Shown one piece after another: positions 43,811 to 52,098 of a DNA stretch of 64,000 nt. This DNA is from Rubellimicrobium aerolatum (lineage in GTDB: Bacteria; Pseudomonadota; Alphaproteobacteria; Rhodobacterales; Rhodobacteraceae). How positions within the stretch are numbered: position 1 is the first letter of the stretch; each line of letters begins with the position of its first letter. The notes beneath the pieces are model-generated. The model saw only the letters and a list, made by a program, of their open reading frames with translations. It did no database searches and was not told the DNA's origin. Location of the stretch: contig NZ_JAGGJP010000014.1 in NCBI RefSeq assembly GCF_017872975.1, positions 1-64,000 of the forward strand. Direction: 5' to 3'. The position numbers and the translations under genes were made by a program.

Positions 43811-44098
43811 TCACGCCGGCCGGCGGGGGCGGCCCTTGCGGCCGCGCGGCCGCGGCGGAGGCAGGCGGCCCTCGTCGATCAGAGCCAGCAGCGCCCGAAG
43901 GCCGGCCTCGTCCTCGCAGGGCTCCCCCGCCAAGTAGCGCGTGATGGTGCGGGGCGACCGCCCAAGGACGGCGGCGGCTCCGGCGTCGGTCGTGCGATGG
44001 CGGTCGATGAACGCCCGCAGGATGGTCGCGATCGGGCGGGCGTCCTCGAGGGGCGACACCTCGCCGAACCCGGGGGCTTCAGGCGGAACGTTGGTCAC
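43811..44098 (-). CDS. Helix-turn-helix protein
   Basis: 95 aa from GTG 44098, whose GTGA overlaps the stop of the preceding gene. ARPIATILRAFIDRHRTTDAGAAAVLGRSPRTITRYLAG is a clear helix-turn-helix; the C-terminus is Arg/Pro/Lys-rich (RLPPPRPRGRKGRPRRPA). Probably a plasmid regulator at the end of the parB-ssb gene cluster. Confidence 0.65.
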   Translation of the reverse strand: MTNVPPEAPGFGEVSPLEDARPIATILRAFIDRHRTTDAGAAAVLGRSPRTITRYLAGEPCEDEAGLRALLALIDEGRLPPPRPRGRKGRPRRPA

Positions 44099-44364
44099 GC
44101 CGGGGCCTCTCCGGCCAGCCGCTGCAGGATGCGCTGGAGAGCGCCCAGGCGCTCCTGGGTGACGGCGCGGAGTTGGCCGGCCCCGCGGCTGACTTGGCTC
44201 CAATCCCGCTGATCGAGGGCCTGGTTCAGCTCTGCGACGATGGCGAGCTGGTCGCGCTCCCAATCCTTGATCCAGTCGGCCATGATCTCGCGGCGGACCT
44301 CCGGGCTTTTGGCACGCGACAGGCGCTCGCCGATGGAACGGCTCTTGAGGGTCATGCTCGCCAT
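44095..44364 (-). CDS. Small helical protein of unknown function
   Basis: 89 aa, possibly starting at MTLKSRS (44355). Helical throughout (SPEVRREIMADWIKDWERDQLAIVAELNQALDQRDW ... RLGALQRILQRLAGE). It is translationally coupled to the following HTH gene, so they may act together. No family recognised. Confidence 0.55.
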   Translation of the reverse strand: MASMTLKSRSIGERLSRAKSPEVRREIMADWIKDWERDQLAIVAELNQALDQRDWSQVSRGAGQLRAVTQERLGALQRILQRLAGEAPA

Positions 44365-44505
44365 CCTTCGGGTCCAGGACCGTGGCGGGACGCCACGGGC
44401 TCGCGCCCTGATTTAGAGACACCATGTCCGCATCTCAAGGCGTGTGCGAGACCGCCCGCAGGGGGGTCTCGCACCCGGGGGCCGGCCCTGTCGAAGGCTG
44501 GGGCC

Positions 44506-44835
44506 TCAACTTGCCGCCGGAGCCTTCGGCGCCAGGAGGTCGAAGTCGTCCGCCGCCAGCGTGACGCCGTAGAACGTCTGTCTGTCCTTCTCCCACCGGG
44601 TCTGGCGAAGCGTTCCCCGGGCGTGAACGAGGTCTCCGGGCTTGAGGCTGTCCTTGGCCCAGGCGATCACCCGGTCGTTGAACAGCGTGACCTCGTTCCA
44701 GTAGGGGTTCGACTGGAACTGGCCCTTGTCGTCCTTGCGCCCGTAGTCGGCGGCGACATCCACCCGCAAGGTGGGTCCCACCATGCGGACCTTGCCCACA
44801 TGGCCGATGATCTGGAACTCCGCAAACGTCCGCAT
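44506..44835 (-). CDS. ssb: Single-stranded DNA-binding protein (plasmid SSB-like, OB fold)
   Basis: 109 aa from ATG 44835. MRTFAEFQIIGHVGKVRMVGPTLRVDVAAD, WNEVTLFNDRVIAWAKDSLKPGDLVHARGTLRQ and the YGVTLAADDFDLL end follow the SSB OB-fold pattern. It lacks the long acidic tail of chromosomal SSB. It coats single-stranded plasmid DNA during transfer or replication. A promoter-like motif with TATAAT is 45 bp upstream. Confidence 0.8.
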   Translation of the reverse strand: MRTFAEFQIIGHVGKVRMVGPTLRVDVAADYGRKDDKGQFQSNPYWNEVTLFNDRVIAWAKDSLKPGDLVHARGTLRQTRWEKDRQTFYGVTLAADDFDLLAPKAPAAS

Positions 44836-44879
44836 CTGGTCGATCCTTTCGCGATCGGGCAGGGGAAGCGACCCCTGCA

Positions 44880-44894
44880 ACATTATAAGATTGT
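44880..44894 (-). promoter_or_regulatory. Shared 15-bp motif, copy 2 (ssb promoter)
   Basis: ACATTATAAGATTGT; on the minus strand TATAAT with an upstream TTGC-containing -35 area, 45 bp before the ssb ATG. The dyad ACA...TGT brackets the -10 box. Confidence 0.55.
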
Positions 44895-44967
44895 CAGAGG
44901 TTCAGCAACCGCCGGGGCAGGGCGGGCCGGGGGCCGGGGCGCGGGCAGGCGCCCCGGCGAGGGGACC

Positions 44968-46794
44968 TCAGGCCAGGGTCTCGGGCCGCCACGTGGCGAT
45001 CCGCGTGGCCTGCGCCTCGGTGACGCTCCGGTGGGCGCGGGGGTCGGCGAAGAGGGCCTCCAGCGTCTCGGCCTTCTCCCGCTTTTTCAGCTTGGCGAAG
45101 GAGGTGGCGGTCGGGTGCTCGGGCGCGAGCTCCAGAAGCTCGCACCACAGCGCGTCGAGGGTGGAGCCGCCCACGCGGGCGAAGAAGTTCTCGGCGGTGG
45201 GGGTCCAGACCTTGCGGAGGTCGGCCTTCGCCTCCTTGTCGATGAGGGCTCCCAGCGTTTCGTCCTCCACGTCGAGGAGAGCGGCGAGGCTCCGGACCAG
45301 ATCGGCGCGCACGGCCTCGGGCCCTCGCTTGCGGAAGGCGCGGAACGCCTTGGCGAAGTCGGCCGTCCAGGGGTCCTTCGGGGCGTCTCGCGGGGCTTGG
45401 AGGCGCTCGTCCAACGTGTAGCCCGTTTCCGACAACGGCTGGACGCGGACCTCCGTGGGCCGGAGCCCGAACGCGTAGCGGTATCCGAGCTGACCCACCA
45501 GTTGGAAGGCCAAGAGGTCGAGGAGGAGCTCCGGGTGGTCGAGGGCGGCGCTTTGGCGCGCGCCGCGCGTGATCCGGGTCAGGTCCTCGGCCAAGGCGGC
45601 GGAGATCGCCGGCTTCGGCGGCTTAGGCCCCGTTCCCGCCCCGTGGAGGGAGGGAGCGAGGACACCTGCCGCGATCGCCGCCTCGCAATCCTCGGGCCGC
45701 ACGATCCCGTCGTGGACGCGCACCTCGCCCCGGTGATCGACGCGCAGGATGATCCCGGCATGGGCCTTCTGCTCGGGCGTGTAGGCGCCGTCCGCCGCCT
45801 CAGACAGGGCCGCCAGCTCGGCCTCGCCCTCCTCGTCCAGCACGTCGCCGTTCGCCAGTTCGGCCAGCTCGTCGTAGCGGGCGGCCTGCTCCTCGGTCAG
45901 TTCGCCCGGAGCCGGATAGAGCCGGCCGCCTTGCCACCGCTCGATCTCCGGGTGGCCCAAGTAGTCACTCAGGCTGATCTCGGCCCAGGCCCAGCCTTGG
46001 GCCACCCGCAGGGCCTCGGCCTCGGCCCGGAGCTTGGCCTCGAACATCCGGTCGAGCACGTCGGGGCTGTCGAACAGGTCTTCCTCGGTGAAGAGATCGC
46101 CGCCGAGACGGCCTCCGGCGGCCAGATAGGCCTCCCGGCCCACAAAGACGGCCCGGCGGTCGGTGCCCCGGATGCTCTCGGGCTTCAAGAGGCGCTTGAT
46201 CTGGTGGTCGCTGAAGGACTGGCCGCGCACGCGGGCCAGGACCTGAAGGCTCACCGCCTCGTCGTCGCTGATGGTGAAGGCGGCGGCTTGGCCGAGGCTG
46301 ATCTGGTCGTCGCGCAAGGCCTGGAGCACGGGGGCAGGCAGGCGCGCGAGCGCAAGGCGGCGCTGGACGTGCTTGTCGGAGACGCCAAAGGCGATGGCGA
46401 TGGCAGGCACGGCAATGCCGCGCGCGGCCATCGCCCCGTATTCGCGCACCTCGTCGGCGGGGTGGGGCTGCTCGCGATGGTGGTTCTCGGTCGAGGCCCA
46501 GACGACGGCGGTGGCCTCGTCGGGCGCAAGCCGGACGGGGACGGCCTGGAACCGGGGATCGTCCTGCAGGAGGGCCAGGGCGCGCAACCGGCGGCCCCCG
46601 GCGACGACGCCGACGCGACCGGTCTCGTCCCGGAGACCCGCGAGGTTCTGGATCAGGCCCAGCTCGCGGATGTTCTGGGCCAGGGCCTCGATGCCCGCCT
46701 CGGAGACAAGCCCGCGCGGGTTGAGCGGGGACAGGTAAAGGTCGGTGAAGGGGACGAGGGCTGCGGCCTCGGCGACAAGGGATTGGGTGATCAT
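44968..46794 (-). CDS. parB: Large ParB/Spo0J-family partition protein
   Basis: 608 aa from ATG 46794 (GGAAAGGACC upstream). The N-terminal ParB nuclease-like domain (LYLSPLNPRGLVSEAGIEALAQNIRELGLIQNLAG, VVAGGRRLRALALL, TENHHREQPHPADEVREYGAMA) precedes a helix-turn-helix (AIAIAFGVSDKHVQRRLALARL). The long C-terminal extension (about 300-600) is larger than in chromosomal ParB, as in plasmid KorB/ParB-like proteins. It would bind centromere-like sites and regulate plasmid genes. No ParA gene is adjacent; the nearest is the VirC1-like ATPase. Confidence 0.9.
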   Translation of the reverse strand: MITQSLVAEAAALVPFTDLYLSPLNPRGLVSEAGIEALAQNIRELGLIQNLAGLRDETGRVGVVAGGRRLRALALLQDDPRFQAVPVRLAPDEATAVVWASTENHHREQPHPADEVREYGAMAARGIAVPAIAIAFGVSDKHVQRRLALARLPAPVLQALRDDQISLGQAAAFTISDDEAVSLQVLARVRGQSFSDHQIKRLLKPESIRGTDRRAVFVGREAYLAAGGRLGGDLFTEEDLFDSPDVLDRMFEAKLRAEAEALRVAQGWAWAEISLSDYLGHPEIERWQGGRLYPAPGELTEEQAARYDELAELANGDVLDEEGEAELAALSEAADGAYTPEQKAHAGIILRVDHRGEVRVHDGIVRPEDCEAAIAAGVLAPSLHGAGTGPKPPKPAISAALAEDLTRITRGARQSAALDHPELLLDLLAFQLVGQLGYRYAFGLRPTEVRVQPLSETGYTLDERLQAPRDAPKDPWTADFAKAFRAFRKRGPEAVRADLVRSLAALLDVEDETLGALIDKEAKADLRKVWTPTAENFFARVGGSTLDALWCELLELAPEHPTATSFAKLKKREKAETLEALFADPRAHRSVTEAQATRIATWRPETLA

Positions 46795-46868
46795 GGGGGT
46801 TGGTCCTTTCCAAGGGTGACGCGAACGCGCGGGGTGGAAGGGGCGCGCGGCGGCGCCCCTGCCGGTCC

Positions 46869-47291
46869 TCACCACTCGTCGGGGAGCAGGATCGTCAGGA
46901 CGCGCCGGGTGCAGGCGGGGTCCTCGGGGACCTCGGAGCCGAAGCGGTAGTCGGCGTCGTAGAGGTCGATCTTCCAGTAGAGCCGGACGGCGCGGCCCCC
47001 GTCCTCGATCTCGAAGGCGCCGAAGTCGCGCCAGCCGTGGGGGTCGTTGTCCTCGGAAAAGTCCGCGAAGCGCATCACCGCCACCACGATCCGCAGGCCC
47101 GCATCCCGGCCCAGGGCCGCGACACCTTGAGTGACGACGATCCGGCCCGGCACGGCAGGGTCCGCGCCGAAGCTGTAACGGAAGCGGTCGTTCTGCTCTG
47201 CGATAACGACAGCCGTCTTGGCCTCGTCGATCAGGCGTCCCGCGTCGAAGCCGCGCTCCTGGTCCTCAGGGCTCTTGGTCATCTTGGTCAT
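46869..47291 (-). CDS. DUF3768-family protein
   Basis: 140 aa from ATG 47291 with GACAGGAG upstream. NDRFRYSFGADPAVPGRIVVTQGVAALG, FSEDNDPHGWRDFGAFEI, WKIDLYDADYRFGSEVPEDPACTRRVLTILL match the DUF3768 pattern seen on alphaproteobacterial plasmids. Function unknown. First gene behind the strong promoter at 47348-47376 and probably cotranscribed with parB. Confidence 0.8.
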   Translation of the reverse strand: MTKMTKSPEDQERGFDAGRLIDEAKTAVVIAEQNDRFRYSFGADPAVPGRIVVTQGVAALGRDAGLRIVVAVMRFADFSEDNDPHGWRDFGAFEIEDGGRAVRLYWKIDLYDADYRFGSEVPEDPACTRRVLTILLPDEW

Positions 47292-47347
47292 CTCCTGTCC
47301 CCAGCGGGTGGGGGCACCATGGGGAGCACCGCGCTCCCCATGCCTCA

Positions 47348-47376
47348 TATATAAAGACTTTGTGTCTATATGTCAA
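47348..47376 (-). promoter_or_regulatory. Strong sigma70-type promoter of the DUF3768-parB operon
   Basis: On the minus strand TTGACA (47371-47376), a 17-bp spacer and TATATA (47348-47353). This is the best consensus promoter seen in the window. Confidence 0.75.
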
Positions 47377-47397
47377 GCGTCTTAGGACAAAAAGTCT
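47355..47397. promoter_or_regulatory. Operator-like inverted repeat over the parB promoter
   Basis: AGACTTTGTGTC (47355-47366) and GACAAAAAGTCT (47386-47397) are inverted repeats matching at 11 of 12 positions. One half lies in the -10/-35 spacer, the other upstream of -35, so bound protein would enclose the promoter. ParB or a small HTH protein is a plausible ligand. Confidence 0.55.
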
Positions 47398-48025
47398 AGC
47401 GACATCAACGGCAAGCCTCCTCCCGTCCCGCCGCGCCGGTCGCACCCCGCCCGACGGAGGGCCTGGGGTCGGTCTTGGGGCGGGGGGTTGACGCGGACCC
47501 GGGCGGCCGAGACTGGCCCAGCCCCGACCCCGGGCACCGGGGGCGGGGATGGAGCCGAAGGCGACGCCGCTCGGGGCCGGGTCAAGGGGCCGAAGGCTCC
47601 CGGGCGCCGGGGCCGTCCGGTCCGGCCCCCAAAGGGCCGGACGCGGCGGGGCCATCGCCCCGCGGCGAGGAGGGCGCCGGGACCAGATTTCCGCCGCCGC
47701 GCGCGGCGGCGGAAATCTGCGCTCGGGATCAGGCCCCGGACCCCCCGACCCAAGACCGACCCCAGGACCGGGGGGACGTCCGGGTGGTTCTGGCCCGCGT
47801 CAGGGATCGTGACCGCGTGCGGCGGAGACGGGGCCTCCAGGCCCTGGCTCCGGTCCCGGCCGGTCTCCGGCGGGCCGGGACTAGAGCCCGGTCGCCCGCC
47901 GCGCGGGCGAGACGCCAAAGCCACGCGGGGACGGGATGAACAACGGCTGGTTGTTGAGGCGTTGCCCCATGCGCCCCTTTCGGGAATTGCTGGGCTGACG
48001 GCGACAGGCTTGCGGCGAGGGTGGC
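47398..48025. other. GC-rich non-coding region with a long palindrome
   Basis: About 630 bp with no credible gene; open frames here are by-products of high GC. It holds the 36-bp palindrome at 47684-47719 and further GC-rich dyads near 47890. Confidence 0.4.
47684..47719. repeat. 36-bp perfect palindrome
   Basis: Both arms read CAGATTTCCGCCGCCGCG inward from the two strands, with no loop. AT-rich outer parts and a GC-only centre could make a bidirectional terminator, cruciform or protein-binding centre. Confidence 0.85.
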
Positions 48026-48364
48026 GTGACGACGAAGCAGACGGACCTATCGACCCTGACGCCCGCCGAATTGCGGATCCTTCGGCGGAAGGTCGATCAG
48101 GCGCTCGCCGGAAAGACGGACCTCGCCCGCAAACGGAAGGCTCTGGCCGCCGCGCAGGCCGCGGCCGAGGCGTGGGGCTTCCACCTCGCGGACCTCATGG
48201 ACCTGTCCCGCTCTCCCCTGGCGGGGGTCCGGATCCCTCCCAAGTTCCGGGACCCCGCCTCGAGGACCAACGTCTGGTCGGGTCGGGGCCGGCCTCCGCA
48301 ATGGTTCGTGGCGGCGGTCGAGACTGGCATCACGCCTGAGGCCATGAGGATCCGACCGGATTAG
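48026..48364 (+). CDS. H-NS-like nucleoid protein
   Basis: 112 aa from GTG 48026. The N-terminal helical part (TLTPAELRILRRKVDQALAGKTDLARKRKALAAAQAAAEAWGF) would oligomerise; the C-terminal FRDPASRTNVWSGRGRPPQWFVAAVETG is the H-NS DNA-binding motif (WSGRGRxPxWF). Plasmid H-NS proteins silence foreign AT-rich DNA and ease plasmid burden. A shorter relative is encoded 690 bp downstream. Confidence 0.85.
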   Translation: MTTKQTDLSTLTPAELRILRRKVDQALAGKTDLARKRKALAAAQAAAEAWGFHLADLMDLSRSPLAGVRIPPKFRDPASRTNVWSGRGRPPQWFVAAVETGITPEAMRIRPD

Positions 48365-48455
48365 GCGACACTCCTTCACCGCCGGGCCCGTGTTCGTGCG
48401 ACCCGTCCCCGGCCACCCCGAACCGAGATGGCGCCACGACACTTGGAGAGGCCCG

Positions 48456-48957
48456 ATGGAACCCACGCGGAAACGGTTCACCGCGCCGAACCTCATCGAG
48501 TTCTCTTCCCGCTCGACCGCATCCCGGACGCGCGTGGCCCGCATCACGGTCGAGGGGATCACCCATGTGGCCTTCGGCCTGGAACGCGGCCAGTCGCCCA
48601 CCAACGAGATCGAGCGCCTGGCCGCCTTCATCTGGGAGGCGTGCTACCCACGAGCAGGCGTGGAGCGACCTCCGGTGGTACGACGTCCAGGTCCATTGGT
48701 GCGACGTCCAGCGCCGGGAGACCGCGAAGCCGCCCCCGGCCCCCGTCGAAGACCTGTTTCGCGTGTGTCCGGTTCGGTTGAAGGGCCAGGTCGTGCCGCG
48801 CCGCGACTGGCTCGGACGGGTGCGCGGCCGGACGTTCGCCGTCTCCGACCCCGAATGGGATCGGCGCGTCCCTTGCGAGGATCTGGTTCCGCAGTTCCGT
48901 CGGGCCCTCGTCCGCGACGTGCTCGAGCCGGTGCGGGAACATGGCCTGCAGGTGTGA
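48456..48957 (+). pseudogene. Hypothetical gene split by a frameshift
   Basis: From ATG 48456 (MEPTRKRFTAPNLIEFSSRS ... GQSPTNEIERLAAFIWEA) the sensible protein switches frame near 48641-48648 to THEQAWSDLRWYDVQVHWCDVQ and continues to the stop at 48957 (EPVREHGLQV). The combined product would be about 167 aa. Either a recent one-base indel or a sequencing error. No family recognised. It lies between the two H-NS-like genes in the same direction. Confidence 0.6.
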
Positions 48958-49056
48958 CCGCCCTCCGGGTCCGGTCGCGCGCTCGCGGCGGGAGATCGCG
49001 CGAACCAGCCCGGATCGACACGAGCGGTCGAGATTCCTGCAACCGGGAGGGCCCCC

Positions 49057-49290
49057 GTGAGCGACAAGGATGACCCTGTGGGCGCGATCCTGGCGAGGTG
49101 GGGGCTCTCGCGCGAGACCCTCAAGCCGCCCCGCTCGTCGGTGTTGGCCGGCACGAAGGTGCCCATCAAGTACCGGGACCCCCAGAACGAGGCGAACGTC
49201 TGGTCGGGTCGCGGCCGCGCGCCCCGATGGTTCCGCGAGGCCTTGGACGCCGGGGTTCCGGTCGAGGTCCTGATCGTCCGACCGAAGTAG
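49057..49290 (+). CDS. Short H-NS-like protein
   Basis: 77 aa from GTG 49057. The C-terminus KYRDPQNEANVWSGRGRAPRWFREALDAG is the H-NS DNA-binding motif. The N-terminal part is only about 35 residues, too short for the usual oligomerisation coils, so it may bind DNA without bridging or antagonise the longer protein at 48026. Preceded by GGGAGG. Confidence 0.75.
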   Translation: MSDKDDPVGAILARWGLSRETLKPPRSSVLAGTKVPIKYRDPQNEANVWSGRGRAPRWFREALDAGVPVEVLIVRPK

Positions 49291-50080
49291 CCCCGGCCCT
49301 GCCGCCCCCACTGCGGAGCCGGCGCTTGCCCGCACCACGGCCCAACTGATCCGGAGAAGAGGACGTCGTACGCGACCCATCGATCCGGACCCGTCGCTCC
49401 GGCGCGAGCTAGAAGGCGCGCCCGCCTCCGAGGGCTGGGCCATGCGCGTCCTCTCACCGCAAGAGCTCCGGCGCTGCTTTGCTGCGCCGCTCGGATCCCA
49501 CAGCGGATTGGGGACGTGGCGCAGCCTTGGTCTGGTGGAAGGATCGCCCCGGACCCGACCGGACGCGAGAGCGTCCGAACGCCTCGCTGGTGTGAGCTCC
49601 GGGGGCTGCCAGCCCCCGGCTGCCACTCGCAGGCGCTCGTGGCCTTCCTTGACTCGACAAGCAGCCCCCGGCTGCTTGTCCAGGCGCTCGAAAGCCCTCC
49701 GGGGATATTTGGAGAAGGTGAGGGGCAGGGGCCTCGCGGCCATCCTTGACCGCCGAATCGGCCTGGAGCAGCATGAGGGGGCGTCACAGCCGGGGACGGC
49801 GATGGACGCGAAGGTGAGGCCGGGTCGCCCCGAGGCGGCCCGGCTTTTTGCTGGGCTCGGCCCGGCCAGCCCCAAGGGCGCGTTGCCGTCATCGGTCGTG
49901 AAGGGGGCCGGGTCCGCACAGAGTCCGCCGCCACCGAGGGGCCCGGAGGGGCGGGGTTCCAAGCACCGGTCGAGGGCGCGGCCGCCCGAACTGTTGGCCC
50001 GAAGGCGCGGCGGGTCTCCGGCCGCGGCCCGGCGGGCCGCGCACGCCGTGGGACGCCGATCCTTGGCCTCGGGCCCGGTC
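49291..50080. other. Non-coding region between the short H-NS gene and repC
   Basis: About 790 bp with no convincing gene. It contains repeated CAGCCCCCGGCTGC-type hairpins (49605-49680), paired CAGGCGCTCG words and the dispersed motif at 49699-49730. It probably acts as transcript end of repC and spacer. Confidence 0.4.
49699..49730 (+). repeat. Dispersed intergenic motif, copy 2
   Basis: The 32-nt segment with GGGGATATTTGGAGAAGG matches 20358-20389 with one difference (G for A). It follows GC-rich hairpins here also. Confidence 0.7.
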
Positions 50081-51319
50081 TCACTCCGGCTCTCGCCGGT
50101 TTCGCTCCACGAGGCCGATCAGGCTGCCCGCGAGGTTGAGCCTGCCCGCCAGGGCGAGGCGCGCGAAGGACCGGAGCGCCCCCCCGGGGCTGCGGATGGG
50201 CCGGACGGGGTCGAACCGCCGCGCGTCGATGACGATCACCGCCAAGGCGGCCGCGAGGTCCCCCATGGCCTCGGTGGCCTCGTCCCAGGCGCTGGGGTTG
50301 ATGCCGAGGTCGGGCAGGATCATCACCGCCGCGCGCACCAGGTCGAGCTCGTTAGGCAAGGCCCGGTGCCCCTTGGTGGCGTCGAGATACATCCGCATGT
50401 CCTCCGAGCAGGCCGCATAGAGCCGTCGCGGCGTGAAGGTTTCCAGCCAATGGGGCTTGTGCCCGCGCTGGAAGTCGCGAGCCTGTGGTTCTCTGCCTTC
50501 CTCGGCGCCGACAGGCGCCGCGACCAAGGAAGCGTCAGCCGGCGTGCCGGCTGGCCGAGTCCCGTCGGCGGAGGCGACACAAGATTCAAGATTGTCTTCT
50601 CTTGTAGCTTGTACTGATAGGCGGAAGCCCGGTTCCGGCACGCCGGAAGACTCAGGCCGCATTTCGAGCAGCCCCAGGCCCTTGTCCACAGCCTCGTCCA
50701 GACTCGAGAGGAGCGCGTCGAGGTCGGACGCCTCGAGCCCGTCGTAGCGCCGGGGCAGCTCGGCGTAGAAGGCGAGGCACTCGGTCGTGGCCGGGGCCTG
50801 GGGCGCGCTCTCAAGGAGCCGCTGCAGCACGCCCTTCAAGACGCGGCGCGCGGCCGAGCACTGCCGGCGCAGGCCCAGGAGGCGCTGCCGCTCGGCCTCG
50901 TCCTCGGCGGCCAGCGCCAGGAGCTCCGGCATGCGCTCCACGAGAGGCGCGAGGCTCAGGCCCTGCACGACGGTCCCGCCGGCGAAGGAGCCGCGGCTGC
51001 CGTCGGCGGCGGTGGTCTTCAGGAGCAGCCCCGCCCGCTCGAGGGTGACCTCGTGGTAGCGCAGCGCGCGCGGGGTGAGCCCGAGCCGCTGCGCCATGGC
51101 CGTCTGCATGGCGTGGCAGACCGGATCGCGCGCGGGATCGGTCCAGTCGGAGGGCCGGGTGGCCTGGATGAAGGCCAGAAGGGTGAACGCGCAAGCCTCC
51201 GAAAGGCGGAAGGCGCGGCGGAGGACGGGCAGGAGGCGTTCCACGTCGCTGCGCGTGCAGCCAGGGGGCAGCACGGGACGGGAAGCCTCGCCCGCAGGGG
51301 GGCAAGCAAGTCGGAGCAT
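50081..51319 (-). CDS. repC: RepC-type plasmid replication initiator
   Basis: 412 aa from ATG 51319; an in-frame ATG at 51370 is an alternative. The N-terminal winged-helix region (AFRLSEACAFTLLAFIQATRPSDWTDPARDP, MAQRLGLTPRALRYHEVTLERAGLLLK) follows the RP-C/RepC pattern of alphaproteobacterial plasmids. The C-terminal part (DMRMYLDATKGHRALPNELDLVRAAVMILPDLGINPSAW ... AAALAVIVIDARRF) matches as well. RepC binds an origin inside its own gene. Unlike repABC replicons no repA/repB precede it. An AT-rich island interrupts the GC-rich coding sequence at 50577-50620. Confidence 0.85.
   Translation of the reverse strand: MLRLACPPAGEASRPVLPPGCTRSDVERLLPVLRRAFRLSEACAFTLLAFIQATRPSDWTDPARDPVCHAMQTAMAQRLGLTPRALRYHEVTLERAGLLLKTTAADGSRGSFAGGTVVQGLSLAPLVERMPELLALAAEDEAERQRLLGLRRQCSAARRVLKGVLQRLLESAPQAPATTECLAFYAELPRRYDGLEASDLDALLSSLDEAVDKGLGLLEMRPESSGVPEPGFRLSVQATREDNLESCVASADGTRPAGTPADASLVAAPVGAEEGREPQARDFQRGHKPHWLETFTPRRLYAACSEDMRMYLDATKGHRALPNELDLVRAAVMILPDLGINPSAWDEATEAMGDLAAALAVIVIDARRFDPVRPIRSPGGALRSFARLALAGRLNLAGSLIGLVERNRREPE
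50577..50620. other. Candidate replication origin: AT-rich island within repC
   Basis: About 44 bp at roughly 35% GC (with CAAGATTCAAGATTG and CTTGTAGCTTGTA near-repeats) inside an otherwise ~70% GC gene. RepC-family origins are known to lie in an AT-rich part of repC. Confidence 0.5.
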
Positions 51320-51395
51320 GGTCCTCGGGTCCAGATGGGTTGGAGCGAGGCGGCACCGGGCAAGGCTCATCCGGTCGCACGGATGCGCTTTTTGC

Positions 51396-51510
51396 TTGCG
51401 TCGATGAAGGGAGGTGCTAGAACCGGACCTGAAATCTACGTGGCCGTGAGGGATTGGCGTCCCTTGGTCTAGCATCCCCCCCGTTGAGGTGCCCACCTCG
51501 CGGGGGTTTT
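51396..51510 (+). ncRNA. Candidate counter-transcribed RNA controlling repC
   Basis: On the strand opposite repC, TTGCGT (51396-51401), 16 bp, TAGAAC (51418-51423) could start an RNA of about 80 nt that ends at the hairpin-T terminator 51476-51510, all within the repC leader. In repABC plasmids such an antisense RNA lowers repC expression. Confidence 0.5.
51476..51510 (+). terminator. Intrinsic terminator of the antisense RNA
   Basis: CCCCC and GAGGT arms pair with ACCTC and GGGGG (stems 51478-51482/51502-51506 and 51486-51490/51495-51499), followed by TTTT. The form is typical of rho-independent terminators. Confidence 0.65.
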
Positions 51511-52098
51511 GCGTTCTAGGCTGGTGTCGGATCTCCTTCTGTGAGTCCTGCGCGCTGTGCCGCACGGTTACACGTCACGGCAACAAGGCACAAACGATGT
51601 TTGCCGCAGCCAAAGCTCGACAACATTATATGATTGTTTGGGGCCGGCCCGTCCACCTCAGATTGCGGGACAGGACGCGACTGTGGCGCGTTCAGGCCGA
51701 GTTTCAAAGCTGCTGGATCCCAGCCGGATCCTCCTGCCGGATCAGCACGGCTTGGCGCTGGGCCTCGACGCAGGTGGAGGTCTCGGACCCGGGGCCGCTC
51801 TTGTCGAGAAATGATTTCGAAGCCAATCCTGCTGAGCAGGCCCGAACTGCCTAGCATGAGCAGAGGTCTGAAACTGCTCTTGCCCGCCGAACGACAGTAG
51901 CACAGGCCTATTTCAACACTCTCGCGTAGCCCAAGGTGCGAGCGATCGGCAGACCAGCGGGGAGAGGCGTGGCCGGGGCCCGCGAAGGCTCTGCTTTCGC
52001 GCGGGACATACGCGCGACCTAAGCCTGCGGGGCTTGCGTCCAACGCGCCGCGCTTTAGTCAGGACTTCTGCCTGCCCGCAGACACAATCGACGCATCG
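51511..52098. other. Non-coding region at the right end of the plasmid backbone
   Basis: About 590 bp between repC leader and cytochrome b561. Apart from the shared motif at 51623 nothing convincing is seen. The boundary between backbone and stress-response genes lies here. Confidence 0.35.
51623..51637 (-). promoter_or_regulatory. Shared 15-bp motif, copy 3 (upstream of repC)
   Basis: ACATTATATGATTGT; the minus strand holds TATAAT pointing to repC, which would give a leader of about 300 nt covering the candidate antisense RNA. Confidence 0.5.

Noticed and set aside
44173-46950. 925-codon frame opposite parB
   Set aside because: Shadow of parB and ssb genes; product is repetitive and composition-driven.
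49600-49690. Short CCCCCGGCTGC repeats suggesting a CRISPR-like or iteron array
   Set aside because: Only two or three irregular copies forming hairpins; no regular spacing.
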